Source of the DNA: Variovorax sp. OV700
Lineage (GTDB): Bacteria > Pseudomonadota > Gammaproteobacteria > Burkholderiales > Burkholderiaceae_C
Length of the DNA: 64,000 bases
Direction of reading: 5' to 3'
Assembly (NCBI RefSeq): GCF_900099805.1
Contig: NZ_FNDR01000005.1
Location: 1-64,000 of the forward strand
In this document: piece by piece, positions 48,115 to 57,052 of the stretch
Numbering within the stretch: the first letter of the stretch is position 1
Layout: every line of letters begins with the position of its first letter
Position numbers and translations under genes: made by a program
Notes under the pieces: model-generated
Database searches by the model: none
What the model was told of the DNA's origin: nothing
What the model saw: the letters and a program-made list of their open reading frames with translations, nothing else

Positions 48115-49098
48115 ATGAAGAAAATATCGCTCGTCGTCTACGGGGTGCTGCTGCTGGCGCTCGTCGCCGCACCTTTCATCGGCTTCTACCCGGTGTTCGT
48201 GATGAAGGTGCTGTGCTTTGCACTCTTCGCCTGCGCCTTCAACCTGCTGCTGGGCTACACCGGCATGCTGTCGTTCGGCCATGCCGCCTTCCTGGGGGGC
48301 GCCGCCTACATCACGGGACAGGCGCTCAAGGTCTGGCACCTGACGCCCGAACTCGGCCTGATCGCGGGCACGCTGGCTGGCGCGCTGCTGGGCCTGGTGT
48401 TCGGCTGGCTGGCCATCCGCCGCCAGGGCATCTATTTCTCGATGATCACGCTGGCACTGGCACAGATGATGTATTTCGTCGTGCTGCAGGCGCCCTTCAC
48501 GGGCGGCGAAGACGGACTGCAGAGCGTGCCGCGCGGCAAGCTGTTCGGCCTCGTCGATCTGCGCGACGACCTGACGATGTACTACGTCGCGCTGGTGATC
48601 GTGGTGGCGGCCTTCCTGCTGATTGCGCGCACCGTGCACTCGCCTTTTGGGCAGGTGCTCAAGGGCATCAAGGAGAACGAGCCGCGCGCCATCTCGCTGG
48701 GCTACGATGTCAACCGCTTCAAGCTGCTCGCCTTCGTGATCTCGGCGGCGCTGTCCGGCCTGGCCGGCTCGCTCAAGACGCTGGTGCTGGGCTTCGCGTC
48801 GCTGAGCGACGTGCACTGGACCGCATCGGGCCACGTGATCCTGATGACGCTGGTGGGCGGCCTCGGCACGCTCTCGGGTCCGTTGGTGGGCTCGGCGGTC
48901 GTGGTGCTGCTGGAGAACAAGGTCGGCGACTTCGGCACCTTCATGGCACGCGCGACCGGTGTCGACTGGTTCAACACGCTCGGCGAATCGGTGACCATGG
49001 TCACAGGCCTGATCTTCGTGATCTGCGTGCTCGCATTCCGCAAGGGGATCATGGGCGAGGTCATCGCCTTCATCGACCGCCGAAAAAGCAAGGTCTGA
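48115..49098 (+). CDS. livM: Branched-chain amino-acid-type ABC permease LivM
   Basis: A 327-residue permease with about nine helices. NLLLGYTGMLSFGHAAFLGG is the LivM signature and GIKENEPRAISLGYDVNRFK the ATPase-coupling loop. It is the last gene of the operon, followed by a strong terminator. Confidence 0.93.
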   Translation: MKKISLVVYGVLLLALVAAPFIGFYPVFVMKVLCFALFACAFNLLLGYTGMLSFGHAAFLGGAAYITGQALKVWHLTPELGLIAGTLAGALLGLVFGWLAIRRQGIYFSMITLALAQMMYFVVLQAPFTGGEDGLQSVPRGKLFGLVDLRDDLTMYYVALVIVVAAFLLIARTVHSPFGQVLKGIKENEPRAISLGYDVNRFKLLAFVISAALSGLAGSLKTLVLGFASLSDVHWTASGHVILMTLVGGLGTLSGPLVGSAVVVLLENKVGDFGTFMARATGVDWFNTLGESVTMVTGLIFVICVLAFRKGIMGEVIAFIDRRKSKV

Positions 49099-49105
49099 TG
49101 CAACG

Positions 49106-49132
49106 AAAAAGGCGGACGGTGTCCGCCTTTTT
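49106..49132. terminator. Bidirectional intrinsic terminator after livM
   Basis: GGCGGAC-GGT-GTCCGCC flanked by five A residues before and five T residues after. It can end both livM on the plus strand and the convergent nucleotidase gene on the minus strand. Confidence 0.93.
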
Positions 49133-49155
49133 CGCATCTGGGGCAGGAGGCCCGT

Positions 49156-50991
49156 TCAGGGCAGCACGGTGATGCGGTTGGTCGCCGGCGGCGCCAGCGG
49201 GCTGTTCGCCTTGATGTAGGCCTCCAGCGCATCCACGTCCTGGTCGCCGCCGAGCGTGTCGGTGCCCTGGTTGAACACCGTGAAGTTGTCGCCGCCGGTG
49301 GACAGAAAGCTGTTCATCGTCACGCGGTAGCTCGTGCCGTCGGTCATCGCGGTGCCGTTGAGCGCCATGCTGCTGATACGCGAGCCGGCGGGCGCCGAGA
49401 GGCTGTAGCTGTAGCTCAGGCTGCGCGAAGGGAGCAGCACTCTGGGCGAAGCGACCGTGTTGGTGCCGCTGTTGAACTGTTGCTCCAGCACGGCCTTGAT
49501 CTGCGCGCCGGTCATCGTCTTCACCACCAGGCTGTTGCCGAAGGGCTGCACGCTGAAGACCTGGCCGTAGGTCACGCTGCCGTCGCCGGCCGGCACGAGG
49601 TCGGCGCGCACGCCGCCCGGATTCATGAACGCGATCTGCGCGCCGCCCTTGTTGCTGGCGCTGGTGGCGTCGAGCTGCGCATCGGCGATCAGATTGCCGA
49701 GCACGCTCTCGCGCGAAGCGGTCTGCGTGCGCGTGGCCGGGCCCGAGAGCGTGCCCACCACCCGCTGCACCAGCGGGGCGGCGATCGAAAGGTACTGGCT
49801 GATGAGTGCGGCCACCTGCTGGTTCTTGCCGAACGCAGGGTACTGATCGGTCAGCGCAATCGTGTTGGCGCCGCTGGTGTAGGCCTCGCCCTGGACGATC
49901 ACGTTGTCGGCCGATTTTGCCGTCACCTTGCGGGTGCGCGTGTCGATCGTCAGGTTGATGTCGGTCAGCAAGGTGCCGTACTGGCCGGCGCTCGTCAGCA
50001 GGAAGGGCTTGGCCGGGTTCGTCTTGCCGTAGTCGCAGATGTACGAGCGGTGCGTATGTCCCGAGATCACCACGTCGACCGATGCGTCGAGCTTGTCCAG
50101 GATCGGCAGGATGTCGCCGCTCAGTCCGGCGCAGCTCTTGTCGTTGTAGCCCACCGTGGTCGTGCCGCCTTCGTGGACCACCACGACGATGGCATCGGCA
50201 CCCTGGGCCTTCAGCTGCGGAATCAATGCGTTGGCCGTGTCGGCTTCGTCCTTGAAGCTCAGGCCCGCGACACCGGACGGCGTCACGATGCTGGGCGTGC
50301 CCTTGAGGGTCATGCCGATGAACGCCACCTTCACCGTGGCCCCATCCTTCGTGAAGGTCCTCATGCCCGTGGCGGGAAACAGCGTCGTGCCGTCGGTCTT
50401 CACGGTGTTGGCTGCGAGGAAGCCGAAGTTGGCGCCGGGAAAGGCCTTGTTGACACGGCAGGGCTCCAGCGGCGTGTTCTTGGCGCAGCCGCCGTTCTTC
50501 ATGCGCAGGAGTTCGGTCTGGCCCTTGTCGAACTCGTGGTTGCCGACCGCGTTGAAGTCGATCTTCATCTCGTTCACGGCCTCGATGGTCGGCTCGTCGA
50601 GGAACAGCGCCGACACCAGCGGCGAGGCGCCGATCATGTCGCCAGCGGACACCACTGCATTGTTCTCGTTTTTGGCCTTGAGCGACGCAATGGCCGAAGC
50701 GAGGTAGGCCGCGCCGCCGGCGGGCACCGCGACCGTGCCGCCGCTCTTGGCGGGCGCGGTGATGGACAACCTGGGCGGCTCGAGGTTGCCGTGCAGGTCG
50801 TTGAAGGCAATGAGCTTCACGTCCACGCTGCCGGGCGTGGCGGGCGGCGGCGGGGCTGGCGGCGCGGGGGCCGGTGCGGGCGACGGGATGAACGGAATGA
50901 AGCCGTTCGAATTATCGTTTCCGCCACAGGCGGACAGCGCGGCCAGGACAATCCCCGCCAGCGCGAGACGTGGTTTTAAAGATGCGTGCAT
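49156..50991 (-). CDS. Bifunctional metallophosphatase / 5'-nucleotidase lipoprotein
   Basis: A 611-residue exported enzyme. The signal ends at LSAC, a lipobox, followed by a Pro/Ala linker of about 25 residues that holds the enzyme off the membrane. The metallophosphatase domain has FNDLHGNLEP, GDMIGASP, GNHEFDKG and SGHTHRSY, a complete two-metal site. The C-terminal nucleotidase domain has NPGGVRADL and QPFGNSLVV. It would release nucleosides and phosphate from nucleotides in the envelope. The convergent livM shares the terminator. Confidence 0.92.
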   Translation of the reverse strand: MHASLKPRLALAGIVLAALSACGGNDNSNGFIPFIPSPAPAPAPPAPPPPATPGSVDVKLIAFNDLHGNLEPPRLSITAPAKSGGTVAVPAGGAAYLASAIASLKAKNENNAVVSAGDMIGASPLVSALFLDEPTIEAVNEMKIDFNAVGNHEFDKGQTELLRMKNGGCAKNTPLEPCRVNKAFPGANFGFLAANTVKTDGTTLFPATGMRTFTKDGATVKVAFIGMTLKGTPSIVTPSGVAGLSFKDEADTANALIPQLKAQGADAIVVVVHEGGTTTVGYNDKSCAGLSGDILPILDKLDASVDVVISGHTHRSYICDYGKTNPAKPFLLTSAGQYGTLLTDINLTIDTRTRKVTAKSADNVIVQGEAYTSGANTIALTDQYPAFGKNQQVAALISQYLSIAAPLVQRVVGTLSGPATRTQTASRESVLGNLIADAQLDATSASNKGGAQIAFMNPGGVRADLVPAGDGSVTYGQVFSVQPFGNSLVVKTMTGAQIKAVLEQQFNSGTNTVASPRVLLPSRSLSYSYSLSAPAGSRISSMALNGTAMTDGTSYRVTMNSFLSTGGDNFTVFNQGTDTLGGDQDVDALEAYIKANSPLAPPATNRITVLP

Positions 50992-51076
50992 GAGCCTCTC
51001 CTCTTTGTGGAATGCAGCGCATGCTGAAGATGGCAGATGACGTCGCCATGACCGCCGCTCCTCTTCGTTCGAGTTC

Positions 51077-51538
51077 TCAGGGCAGGGGAACCAGGCGAAT
51101 GGTCACGTCGGGGCCGAAGGCGCGTTGCAGCAACTCGCCGGCCTGCGCACTGCGCGCGTCGTCGGGCGAGTGCACGGCGAGCCATCCGCTGGCGGCTCGT
51201 CGCTGCAGATGCCAGCCCTCTTGCCCCACCCGGATGAGGCTGGCAAGCGCCGCGGCGTCCGCCACGGGCAGCGCCTCGGGCGCGATGTCCAGCCAGTCCA
51301 CGACCTGGTCGGCCTCGCCGCCGAGCCGTGCGGTCGCGCCTTCGACCAGTGCGTGCTGCGTGGCCGCATCTCTCACCGCGCCCTGCAGGATGATGCCGTT
51401 GCCATGCCAGCGGATTTCGAGCGCGGCGCCGTTCGCCGGCAGGGCAGGCCGCGCGGCTGCGAATGCCCATGCGATGCCTGCTGCAGCGGCCAGCACAAGC
51501 ATCAGCAGCGCGATGATCCGGGGTCTGTTCTTCTTCAT
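51077..51538 (-). CDS. Small exported or membrane-anchored protein, BON-like
   Basis: A 153-residue protein not recognised with certainty. One hydrophobic N-terminal helix (IIALLMLVLAAAAGIAWAF) is a signal or anchor. The following segment GNGIILQGAVRDAATQHAL and the later VVDWLDIAP resemble BON-type repeats of envelope proteins that flank OmpA-like domains, but no OmpA domain is present. The ATG at 51538 and stop at 51077 leave 85 bp to the nucleotidase gene and 94 bp to the AttH-like gene. Function unknown. Confidence 0.6.
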   Translation of the reverse strand: MKKNRPRIIALLMLVLAAAAGIAWAFAAARPALPANGAALEIRWHGNGIILQGAVRDAATQHALVEGATARLGGEADQVVDWLDIAPEALPVADAAALASLIRVGQEGWHLQRRAASGWLAVHSPDDARSAQAGELLQRAFGPDVTIRLVPLP

Positions 51539-51632
51539 TCGAGCCTTGGCGCACGGCCATCGTGCAATGTCGAAAGCCGAGTTCAGGGGCTCGGCATGAC
51601 AGCGTGATGACGGGCCGAAGCTGCGCGGTCTC

Positions 51633-52712
51633 TCAGAGCCGCAGCGGCGCAGCGTAGCCCGTCATCTCCAAGTAGCCCCGGCCGACACGGCGCCCCTGTG
51701 CATCGAGCAGATCGCTCACGCCTTCCCAGTACACGCCGCCGGCAGAGCCACGGCTGTCGAGCTCCTGATCGTCGAGCAGGGCGCGCACCTCGAAGCTGCC
51801 CGATGGGGTCTGCACGCGCCACTGCGTCGGGTACTTCGCCTGCGTGCGCGGACTGGTCCACGCGCTCACACCGTCGAAGCGCACCTCGTCGCTGCCGAAG
51901 ATGCGCAGCGCACCGTCGCGTGTGCGAAACGATCCGCCCGCCCACAATGCACCGCCGTCGCGACGCCGCAAACGGAAGGCGGTGAGGGCGCTGCCGTCGT
52001 CCAGGTTCATGCCGATCCAGTCCCAGCCCACGGCGTCGGGATGCATCAGCGCCTCGCTCCATTCATGGTCGAGCCAGGCGGTGCCGTCGACGTCGAAGGC
52101 CTGGCCTTTCTTGAGCGTCAGCCTGCCCTGGGTCTTGAGCTGGGGTTCGCTGTAGTAGTAGCTCGCCTGCGCCTCTTCCGGGCCCTTGCGCGAGAGTCCG
52201 GCCTTGCCCTGCAGCAGCACCGGCTGCGTGGGCGCGAAGCGCAGGTCGATCGAAAACTCACCGGCCGGGATGTGCGCCGAATAGCTGCCGTCCGCCCCGC
52301 GTACCAGCGACCAGTCGCGCAGGCGCACGTCGGTATCGGCTTCGCTGGCCGACGCAATGCCGAAGCCCGCGCGTGCAATGCGCTGGTCGTGCAGCAGCAC
52401 GCGGCCTTCGAGGTCGGTGACGGCCGCATGCGCGAACACGAGATGCTTGGCCGCGAAGGCCGAGCGCAGGCCTTGCGCCGCATCGACGCGCGAGCGGAAG
52501 AACGTCACCTGGAAGCCGAACTCGCGTCCCGCCAGCGTCTTCGCGTGGCCCGTGATGTACCACCACTCGGTTTGCAGTTCGGGGTGGCTGCCGAAGTCGC
52601 GCGGGAACTGCAGCGCGCGCGCAGGTAATGCCCAGCTTGCGGGCGCCGCGGCGGCCAGCGCCGCGAGCAGCAGGCTGCGCCGGGAGAGACTGAGGAAGGC
52701 AGGCGGCGGCAT
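51633..52712 (-). CDS. AttH/CrtC-like lipocalin-fold protein, exported
   Basis: A 359-residue protein of the AttH/carotenoid 1,2-hydratase-like family. LSRRSLLLAALAAAAP is a possible twin-arginine signal. QTEWWYITGHAKTLAGREFG and GTAWLDHEWSEALMHPDA are strong family motifs. AttH is usually encoded with an Att/Lol-type ABC ATPase and permease; both occur in this window, at 54404 and 59832, but separated. The ATG shares one base with the stop of the cysteine synthase-like gene (TGATG). No carotenoid genes are nearby, so hydratase activity is doubtful; the true role is unknown. Confidence 0.8.
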   Translation of the reverse strand: MPPPAFLSLSRRSLLLAALAAAAPASWALPARALQFPRDFGSHPELQTEWWYITGHAKTLAGREFGFQVTFFRSRVDAAQGLRSAFAAKHLVFAHAAVTDLEGRVLLHDQRIARAGFGIASASEADTDVRLRDWSLVRGADGSYSAHIPAGEFSIDLRFAPTQPVLLQGKAGLSRKGPEEAQASYYYSEPQLKTQGRLTLKKGQAFDVDGTAWLDHEWSEALMHPDAVGWDWIGMNLDDGSALTAFRLRRRDGGALWAGGSFRTRDGALRIFGSDEVRFDGVSAWTSPRTQAKYPTQWRVQTPSGSFEVRALLDDQELDSRGSAGGVYWEGVSDLLDAQGRRVGRGYLEMTGYAAPLRL

Positions 52713-53773
52713 CACTCCGCAACCAGCGCGTCGATGCGCTGCTGCGACGGTCCGATGTCGCCGAATGCGTTTTGCACCCAGGCCGCATCGTGATAGCTCG
52801 GCAGGTAGCGTTCGCCCGCGTCGCACAGCAGCGAAAGAATGGAACCCTGCCGGCCGGCCGCGCGCATCTCGCGTGCAATGGCCAGCATGCCGACGAAGTT
52901 GGTGCCGGTCGAAGGGCCGACCTTGCGCCCCAGCAGTGCCGAGAGCGCATGCATCGCCGCCACCGAATCGAGGTTGGGCACTTCGATCATGCGGTCGACC
53001 AGCGTGCGGATGAAGCTCGGCTCTACGCGCGGCCGGCCAATGCCTTCGATGCGCGAGCCCGCCGCCGTCATCGTTGGATCGCCTGTGCGGTGGTAGGCCG
53101 AGAACACCGAGCCCTCGGGGTCGGCCACGCACACCTGCGTGTCATGGCAGCGAAAGCGCACGTAGCGCCCGATGGTGGCACTGGTGCCGCCGGTGCCCGC
53201 GCCCACCACGATCCAGGCCGGCACCGGATGCCGCTCCCGCGCCATCTGCTGGAACATGCTTTCTGCGATGTTGTTGTTGCCGCGCCAGTCGGTGGCGCGC
53301 TCGGCATACGTGAACTGGTCCATGTAGTGGCCGCCCGTTTGCTCGGCGAGCGCACGCGCCTCTTCGTAGACCTGCGACGCGTGATCGACGAAATGGCAGC
53401 GCGCGCCATAGAAAGCGATTTGGGTCACTTTCTCTGGCGAGGTGCTGCGCGGCATCACGGCGATGAAGGGCAGGCCCAACAGACGCGCGAAATAGGCTTC
53501 GCTGACCGCCGTCGAGCCGCTCGAGGCCTCGACGATCGTGGTGTCTTCGCGCACCCATCCGTTGCACAGCGCATAGAGAAAAAGCGATCGCGCGAGGCGG
53601 TGCTTGAGGCTGCCTGTGGGGTGGGTCGACTCGTCCTTGAGGTACAGGTCGATGCCTTGAGCGGCGAGCGTTGGCAGCGGCAGCGGGATGAGGTGCGTGT
53701 CGGCGCTGCGGTGGTAGTCGGCTTCGATGCGGCGGATGGCTGTGCCTTGCCAGCTGGTGGGGGTTTGCTGCAT
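52712..53773 (-). CDS. PLP-dependent cysteine synthase-family enzyme
   Basis: A 353-residue fold-type II enzyme. The PLP lysine is in [11 protein letters not shown]; the substrate-binding loop is [13 protein letters not shown]; the phosphate-binding [12 protein letters not shown] follows. This is the branch often called cysteine desulfhydrase Cds1-like or, loosely, cysteine synthase, which breaks down L-cysteine to pyruvate, ammonia and sulfide or makes it. Translation of the AttH-like gene is coupled to its end. Which reaction predominates cannot be read from sequence. Confidence 0.82.
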   Translation of the reverse strand: MQQTPTSWQGTAIRRIEADYHRSADTHLIPLPLPTLAAQGIDLYLKDESTHPTGSLKHRLARSLFLYALCNGWVREDTTIVEASSGSTAVSEAYFARLLGLPFIAVMPRSTSPEKVTQIAFYGARCHFVDHASQVYEEARALAEQTGGHYMDQFTYAERATDWRGNNNIAESMFQQMARERHPVPAWIVVGAGTGGTSATIGRYVRFRCHDTQVCVADPEGSVFSAYHRTGDPTMTAAGSRIEGIGRPRVEPSFIRTLVDRMIEVPNLDSVAAMHALSALLGRKVGPSTGTNFVGMLAIAREMRAAGRQGSILSLLCDAGERYLPSYHDAAWVQNAFGDIGPSQQRIDALVAE

Positions 53774-54403
53774 ATCACTGGCAGTCTACAAGGGTCTTGT
53801 TTGTTTCCCGAGGCCGGGACTCGCCCCGGCGGGCGACTCACTTTCTTTTGCTTCGCCAAAAGAAAGTAAGCAAAGAAAAGGCGACCCCACTGTCTGCGAC
53901 CCCTGCGCTTCGCTACGGGGCAACCTGCGGTGCTCGCGTTTCGCGGGGTCCGCAGAACTCGCTTCGCTCAAACAGCTGCGGCCCTGATCCGCGAAACTCT
54001 CCGCTCCTCGGCGCATACAGAGGGGCTTGGAGACCACACGGGCCTTTGCTTCGCTCGGCCACCAGGCCACCGCAGGCGCTACGCGCCTGCGGTGGTTGGT
54101 ATTGGGCTTCGGTATTGAGTTTTGCAGTTGGCCTTGGGGCCGAGCGAAGCGATGGCCTGTCGGCTCCCACCCCTTCTGTATGCGCCGAGGAGCGCAGATG
54201 CAGGCGGGATCAGGGCCGCAGCTGTTTGAGCGAAGCGAGTTCTGCGGACCCCCGCCGGAATCGAGCACCGCAGGTTGCCCGCAGCGAAGCGAAGGGACGC
54301 AGACAGTAGGGTCGCCTTTTCTTTGCTTACTTTCTTTTGGCGAAGCAAAAGAAAGTAAGTCCGCCGCCGGGCGGATATCCCGGCCTCGGAACTCAAAAAA
54401 CCC
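53774..54403. repeat. 630-bp intergenic region with a ~580-bp imperfect palindrome
   Basis: Arms of about 260-290 bp, 53808 to ~54066 and ~54096 to 54389, are near reverse complements. A perfect inner hairpin (CCACCGCAGGCG / CGCCTGCGGTGG) lies at 54067-54095. Each arm has its own hairpin of ACTTTCTTTTG and CAAAAGAAAGT, at 53840-53867 and about 54328-54357. The motif CGCTTCGCT or its complement recurs many times. No credible gene is present: frames open on both strands encode mirrored low-complexity peptides. It lies between the permease and cysteine synthase-like genes. No transposase or target duplication was seen. Confidence 0.85.
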
Positions 54404-57013
54404 CTACCAATCCTCCTTAACAGCAAGAACAACATCCTTCCCAGCAGCCGCCCGCCCAGCCATCCACGCAGTCACCGTCCCCGCGGCCACAACAGCAGCG
54501 CAAAGCACCAGCAACCGACCCCAAGGCACCAGCAAATCCATCGTCCAGTGAAAGCTCTGCGGATTGACGACTTTCACCAGCACCACCGACACCGAGAGCC
54601 CGAGCAAGAGCCCGGCCACGGCCCCGATCGCTGTCCATGCCGCGCCTTCGCCCGCCACCACGGCCAGCACCTGCCGCCGCGTAAAGCCCAGATGCGCGAG
54701 CAGCCCGAACTCCTTGCGCCTGGCCAGCACCTGCGCGCTGAAGCTCGCCGCAATGCCGAACAAGCCGATGGCAATGGCCACGGCCTGGAGCCAATAGGTG
54801 ACTGCAAAGCTGCGGTCGAAGATGCGCAGCGAAGTCGCGCGGATCTGCCCGACGGAGGAGATCTCGATGTTCGAACCGGATTCGCCGCTCACGCCGCTGC
54901 GACGCGCCGCAAGCTCGCGAACCGCGGCTCGGACTGCGCCTTCGGATGCGCCCGGCGCAAGCCACAGCGACACATCGCTCACGTTGCGTTCGCCGGTCAG
55001 CCGCTCGAAATCGCGCGCGTCCATGGTGATGGCGCCGAACTGCCGCGCATAGTCGCGCCACACGCCCGCCACGAAGAATTTCGCCGCCTCGGAACCCGTG
55101 GCGCCGCCCAATGCCGAGGACAGCGGTGCGAACAAAGCGCCCGGCTTGGCGCCATACAGCTCGACCATCGGTTCGCTCACGTAGATGCCGATCTGTCCCG
55201 CGGGCACCGGCAGCGCGGGGCCCACCAGTGGTAGCGCCTGCGCCGCGCCGCCATCGAGGCTCCGCGAAATCAGCGCGACCGCGGGCTGTGCGGGGTCGAG
55301 CTGCAGCGACCGGGTGCGCAGCGTGCCGGTACGCTCCACGCCGGGCAGTCGTGACAGCGCCTGCACGAAGGCCGGCGGGAAGGTGGCCGTGTCGCTGCTG
55401 CTCTGGGTGCCCGAATTGCCGGAGCGGCCGCTCGAGGTGGCGCGAAGATAAAGATCGGCCGGCAGCACCACGTCGAGCCAGCGCGTCACCGAATCGCGGA
55501 AGCTTGCGACCATGACCGTGAGCGCCACCGCGAGGCTCAGGCTCGCGACCACGCCGCTGACCGCCACGGCGGCGGTGCCGCGCATGCGCCGCGCGCGCTC
55601 GATGGCGAGCATCGGCAACACGCGCTGCGCAAACACGGGCGCCACGCGGTCGTAGAGCAGCGCGATCAGCCAGGGCAGTGCGGTGATGCCGCCCACGAGC
55701 AGGCAGCCCACCGAAAGATAGGCCGCCACCGGAATGCCGCCGATGGCCGGCATGTTGGCCAGTGCCGCGCTCGCGGCAATGAGGCCGAGCGCCAGCCAGT
55801 GGCTCTTGCTTTGGACCGGTGCGGCGCCCAGGCCCTTGAGGGTCTGCGCCTCGGGCAGCGCCTGTGCCGCGCGCGCGGGCCACCAACCGCCCACCAGGGC
55901 CGCGAGCACGCCGAGCCCGCCGTACAGCAAGGCCGAGCCGGTGCTCCAGTGCAGTGCGGGCGCCACGCCCTCGAAGTAGCCGCCGCCGAGGTCGCCGCCG
56001 AGCACGCGCAGCGCGAAGGCCGCGAGCGCAGTGCCCAGGGCCAGGCCGGCGCCACTTCCGATCAGGCCCAGCACCAGCGATTCGAGCAGCACCAGGCGCA
56101 GCCGCTCGCGCGGCGTCAGGCCCAGCACGCCGAGCAGCGCGAACTGCTGCGCGCGCTTGGCCACGCTGAGTGCCAGCACCGAGAACACCAGGAAAGCCCC
56201 GGTGAAAAGCGCCACCAACGCCAGCACCGTCAGGTTGACGCGGTAGGCGCGCGAGAGATTGCTCACACGCTCGGCCGCGTCGCCCGGCTCGGCAAACTGC
56301 AAGCCGGCGGGCCAGCCCGGTGACCGCTGCAACGACGCGATGAACGCCGCCTGATCGGTGCCCGGTGCCAGCCTCAGGTCGACACGGCTGAGTTGGCCGA
56401 GCTTGCCGAACAGGTCTTGTGCGGCCGCGATGTCCATCACCGCCAGCGCCGTTCCGCTGGCGGCGACATGGCCTGCAACTTCGAGTTGCTGCCAGGCGCT
56501 GCCGCTGCGCAGCTGAATCGTCTCCGCGCGGCCTTCCACCGCTTCGGCCGGCAGGCCGAGCACTTTGCGCGCCGCGGCATTGAGAAACACATGGCCCGGC
56601 GCCAGCATCGCGAAACGGTTGGCGTTCTTGCGGGGCTGCGGCATCAGCGCCGGTGCGATGGTGGGCAGCGCAAGCGCATCGATGCCGATCACGCGCATCG
56701 GCACCTGGCGTTCACCAGCCAGCGCCAGGCCCTGGAACTCGAGCACCGGGCTCGCCAGCGTCACCTGCGGATGCTGCGCCAGACGCGCGAAAACAACTTC
56801 GTCGAAGCTGCCCTGCACGGCGCGCACCTCGAGGTCCGGCTGGCCGTTGACCGAACGCACCGCGCTCGAGAATTCGTCGAGGGCCGAGGCATTGATGAGC
56901 TGCACCGAGAACGCGAGCGCCACGCCCAGCATCACGGCCAAGACGGCCGCGGCGTTACGCCAAGGGTGGTGGCGCAGTTCCTGCCAAGAAAAGGTGGTGA
57001 GCAAGGCACGCAT
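54404..57013 (-). CDS. FtsX/MacB-type ABC permease, duplicated form
   Basis: An 869-residue permease with two FtsX domains and large periplasmic parts, about ten membrane helices in all. The N-terminal helix is NAAAVLAVMLGVALAFSVQL; FtsX cores occur at about residues 255-380 and 745-865 (AQVLARRKEFGLLAHLGFTR). This is the architecture of AttF/AttG-like permeases that pair with a LolD-type ATPase and an AttH-like protein. The best partner ATPase, at 59832-60482, is separated by three genes. ATG 57013 is the start. Export or extraction of a lipid or lipoprotein is typical for the class; the substrate here is unknown. Confidence 0.87.
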   Translation of the reverse strand: MRALLTTFSWQELRHHPWRNAAAVLAVMLGVALAFSVQLINASALDEFSSAVRSVNGQPDLEVRAVQGSFDEVVFARLAQHPQVTLASPVLEFQGLALAGERQVPMRVIGIDALALPTIAPALMPQPRKNANRFAMLAPGHVFLNAAARKVLGLPAEAVEGRAETIQLRSGSAWQQLEVAGHVAASGTALAVMDIAAAQDLFGKLGQLSRVDLRLAPGTDQAAFIASLQRSPGWPAGLQFAEPGDAAERVSNLSRAYRVNLTVLALVALFTGAFLVFSVLALSVAKRAQQFALLGVLGLTPRERLRLVLLESLVLGLIGSGAGLALGTALAAFALRVLGGDLGGGYFEGVAPALHWSTGSALLYGGLGVLAALVGGWWPARAAQALPEAQTLKGLGAAPVQSKSHWLALGLIAASAALANMPAIGGIPVAAYLSVGCLLVGGITALPWLIALLYDRVAPVFAQRVLPMLAIERARRMRGTAAVAVSGVVASLSLAVALTVMVASFRDSVTRWLDVVLPADLYLRATSSGRSGNSGTQSSSDTATFPPAFVQALSRLPGVERTGTLRTRSLQLDPAQPAVALISRSLDGGAAQALPLVGPALPVPAGQIGIYVSEPMVELYGAKPGALFAPLSSALGGATGSEAAKFFVAGVWRDYARQFGAITMDARDFERLTGERNVSDVSLWLAPGASEGAVRAAVRELAARRSGVSGESGSNIEISSVGQIRATSLRIFDRSFAVTYWLQAVAIAIGLFGIAASFSAQVLARRKEFGLLAHLGFTRRQVLAVVAGEGAAWTAIGAVAGLLLGLSVSVVLVKVVNPQSFHWTMDLLVPWGRLLVLCAAVVAAGTVTAWMAGRAAAGKDVVLAVKEDW

Positions 57014-57052
57014 GACGCGATTGTGGCTGGCGCCCGGGAGCGCGCACGAATC

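Noticed and set aside
51633..52712. Carotenoid 1,2-hydratase function (crtC)
   Set aside because: No carotenoid biosynthesis genes are present nearby and the family also includes AttH-like transport-associated proteins, which fits the neighbourhood better.
52712..53773. Naming the PLP enzyme cysK or cysM
   Set aside because: It is longer and its motifs fit the separate Cds1-like branch; the direction of the reaction is not shown by sequence.
53840..54360. CRISPR-like recurrence of CGCTTCGCT and AAAGAAAG motifs
   Set aside because: Copies are unevenly spaced and arranged as inverted, not direct, repeats; no cas genes are nearby.
53786..54551. Several 60-190 codon frames on both strands of the palindromic region
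   Set aside because: The same peptide patterns appear mirrored in both arms, such as SPFLCLLSFGEAKES. These are translations of repeat sequence and have no ribosome sites or family resemblance.
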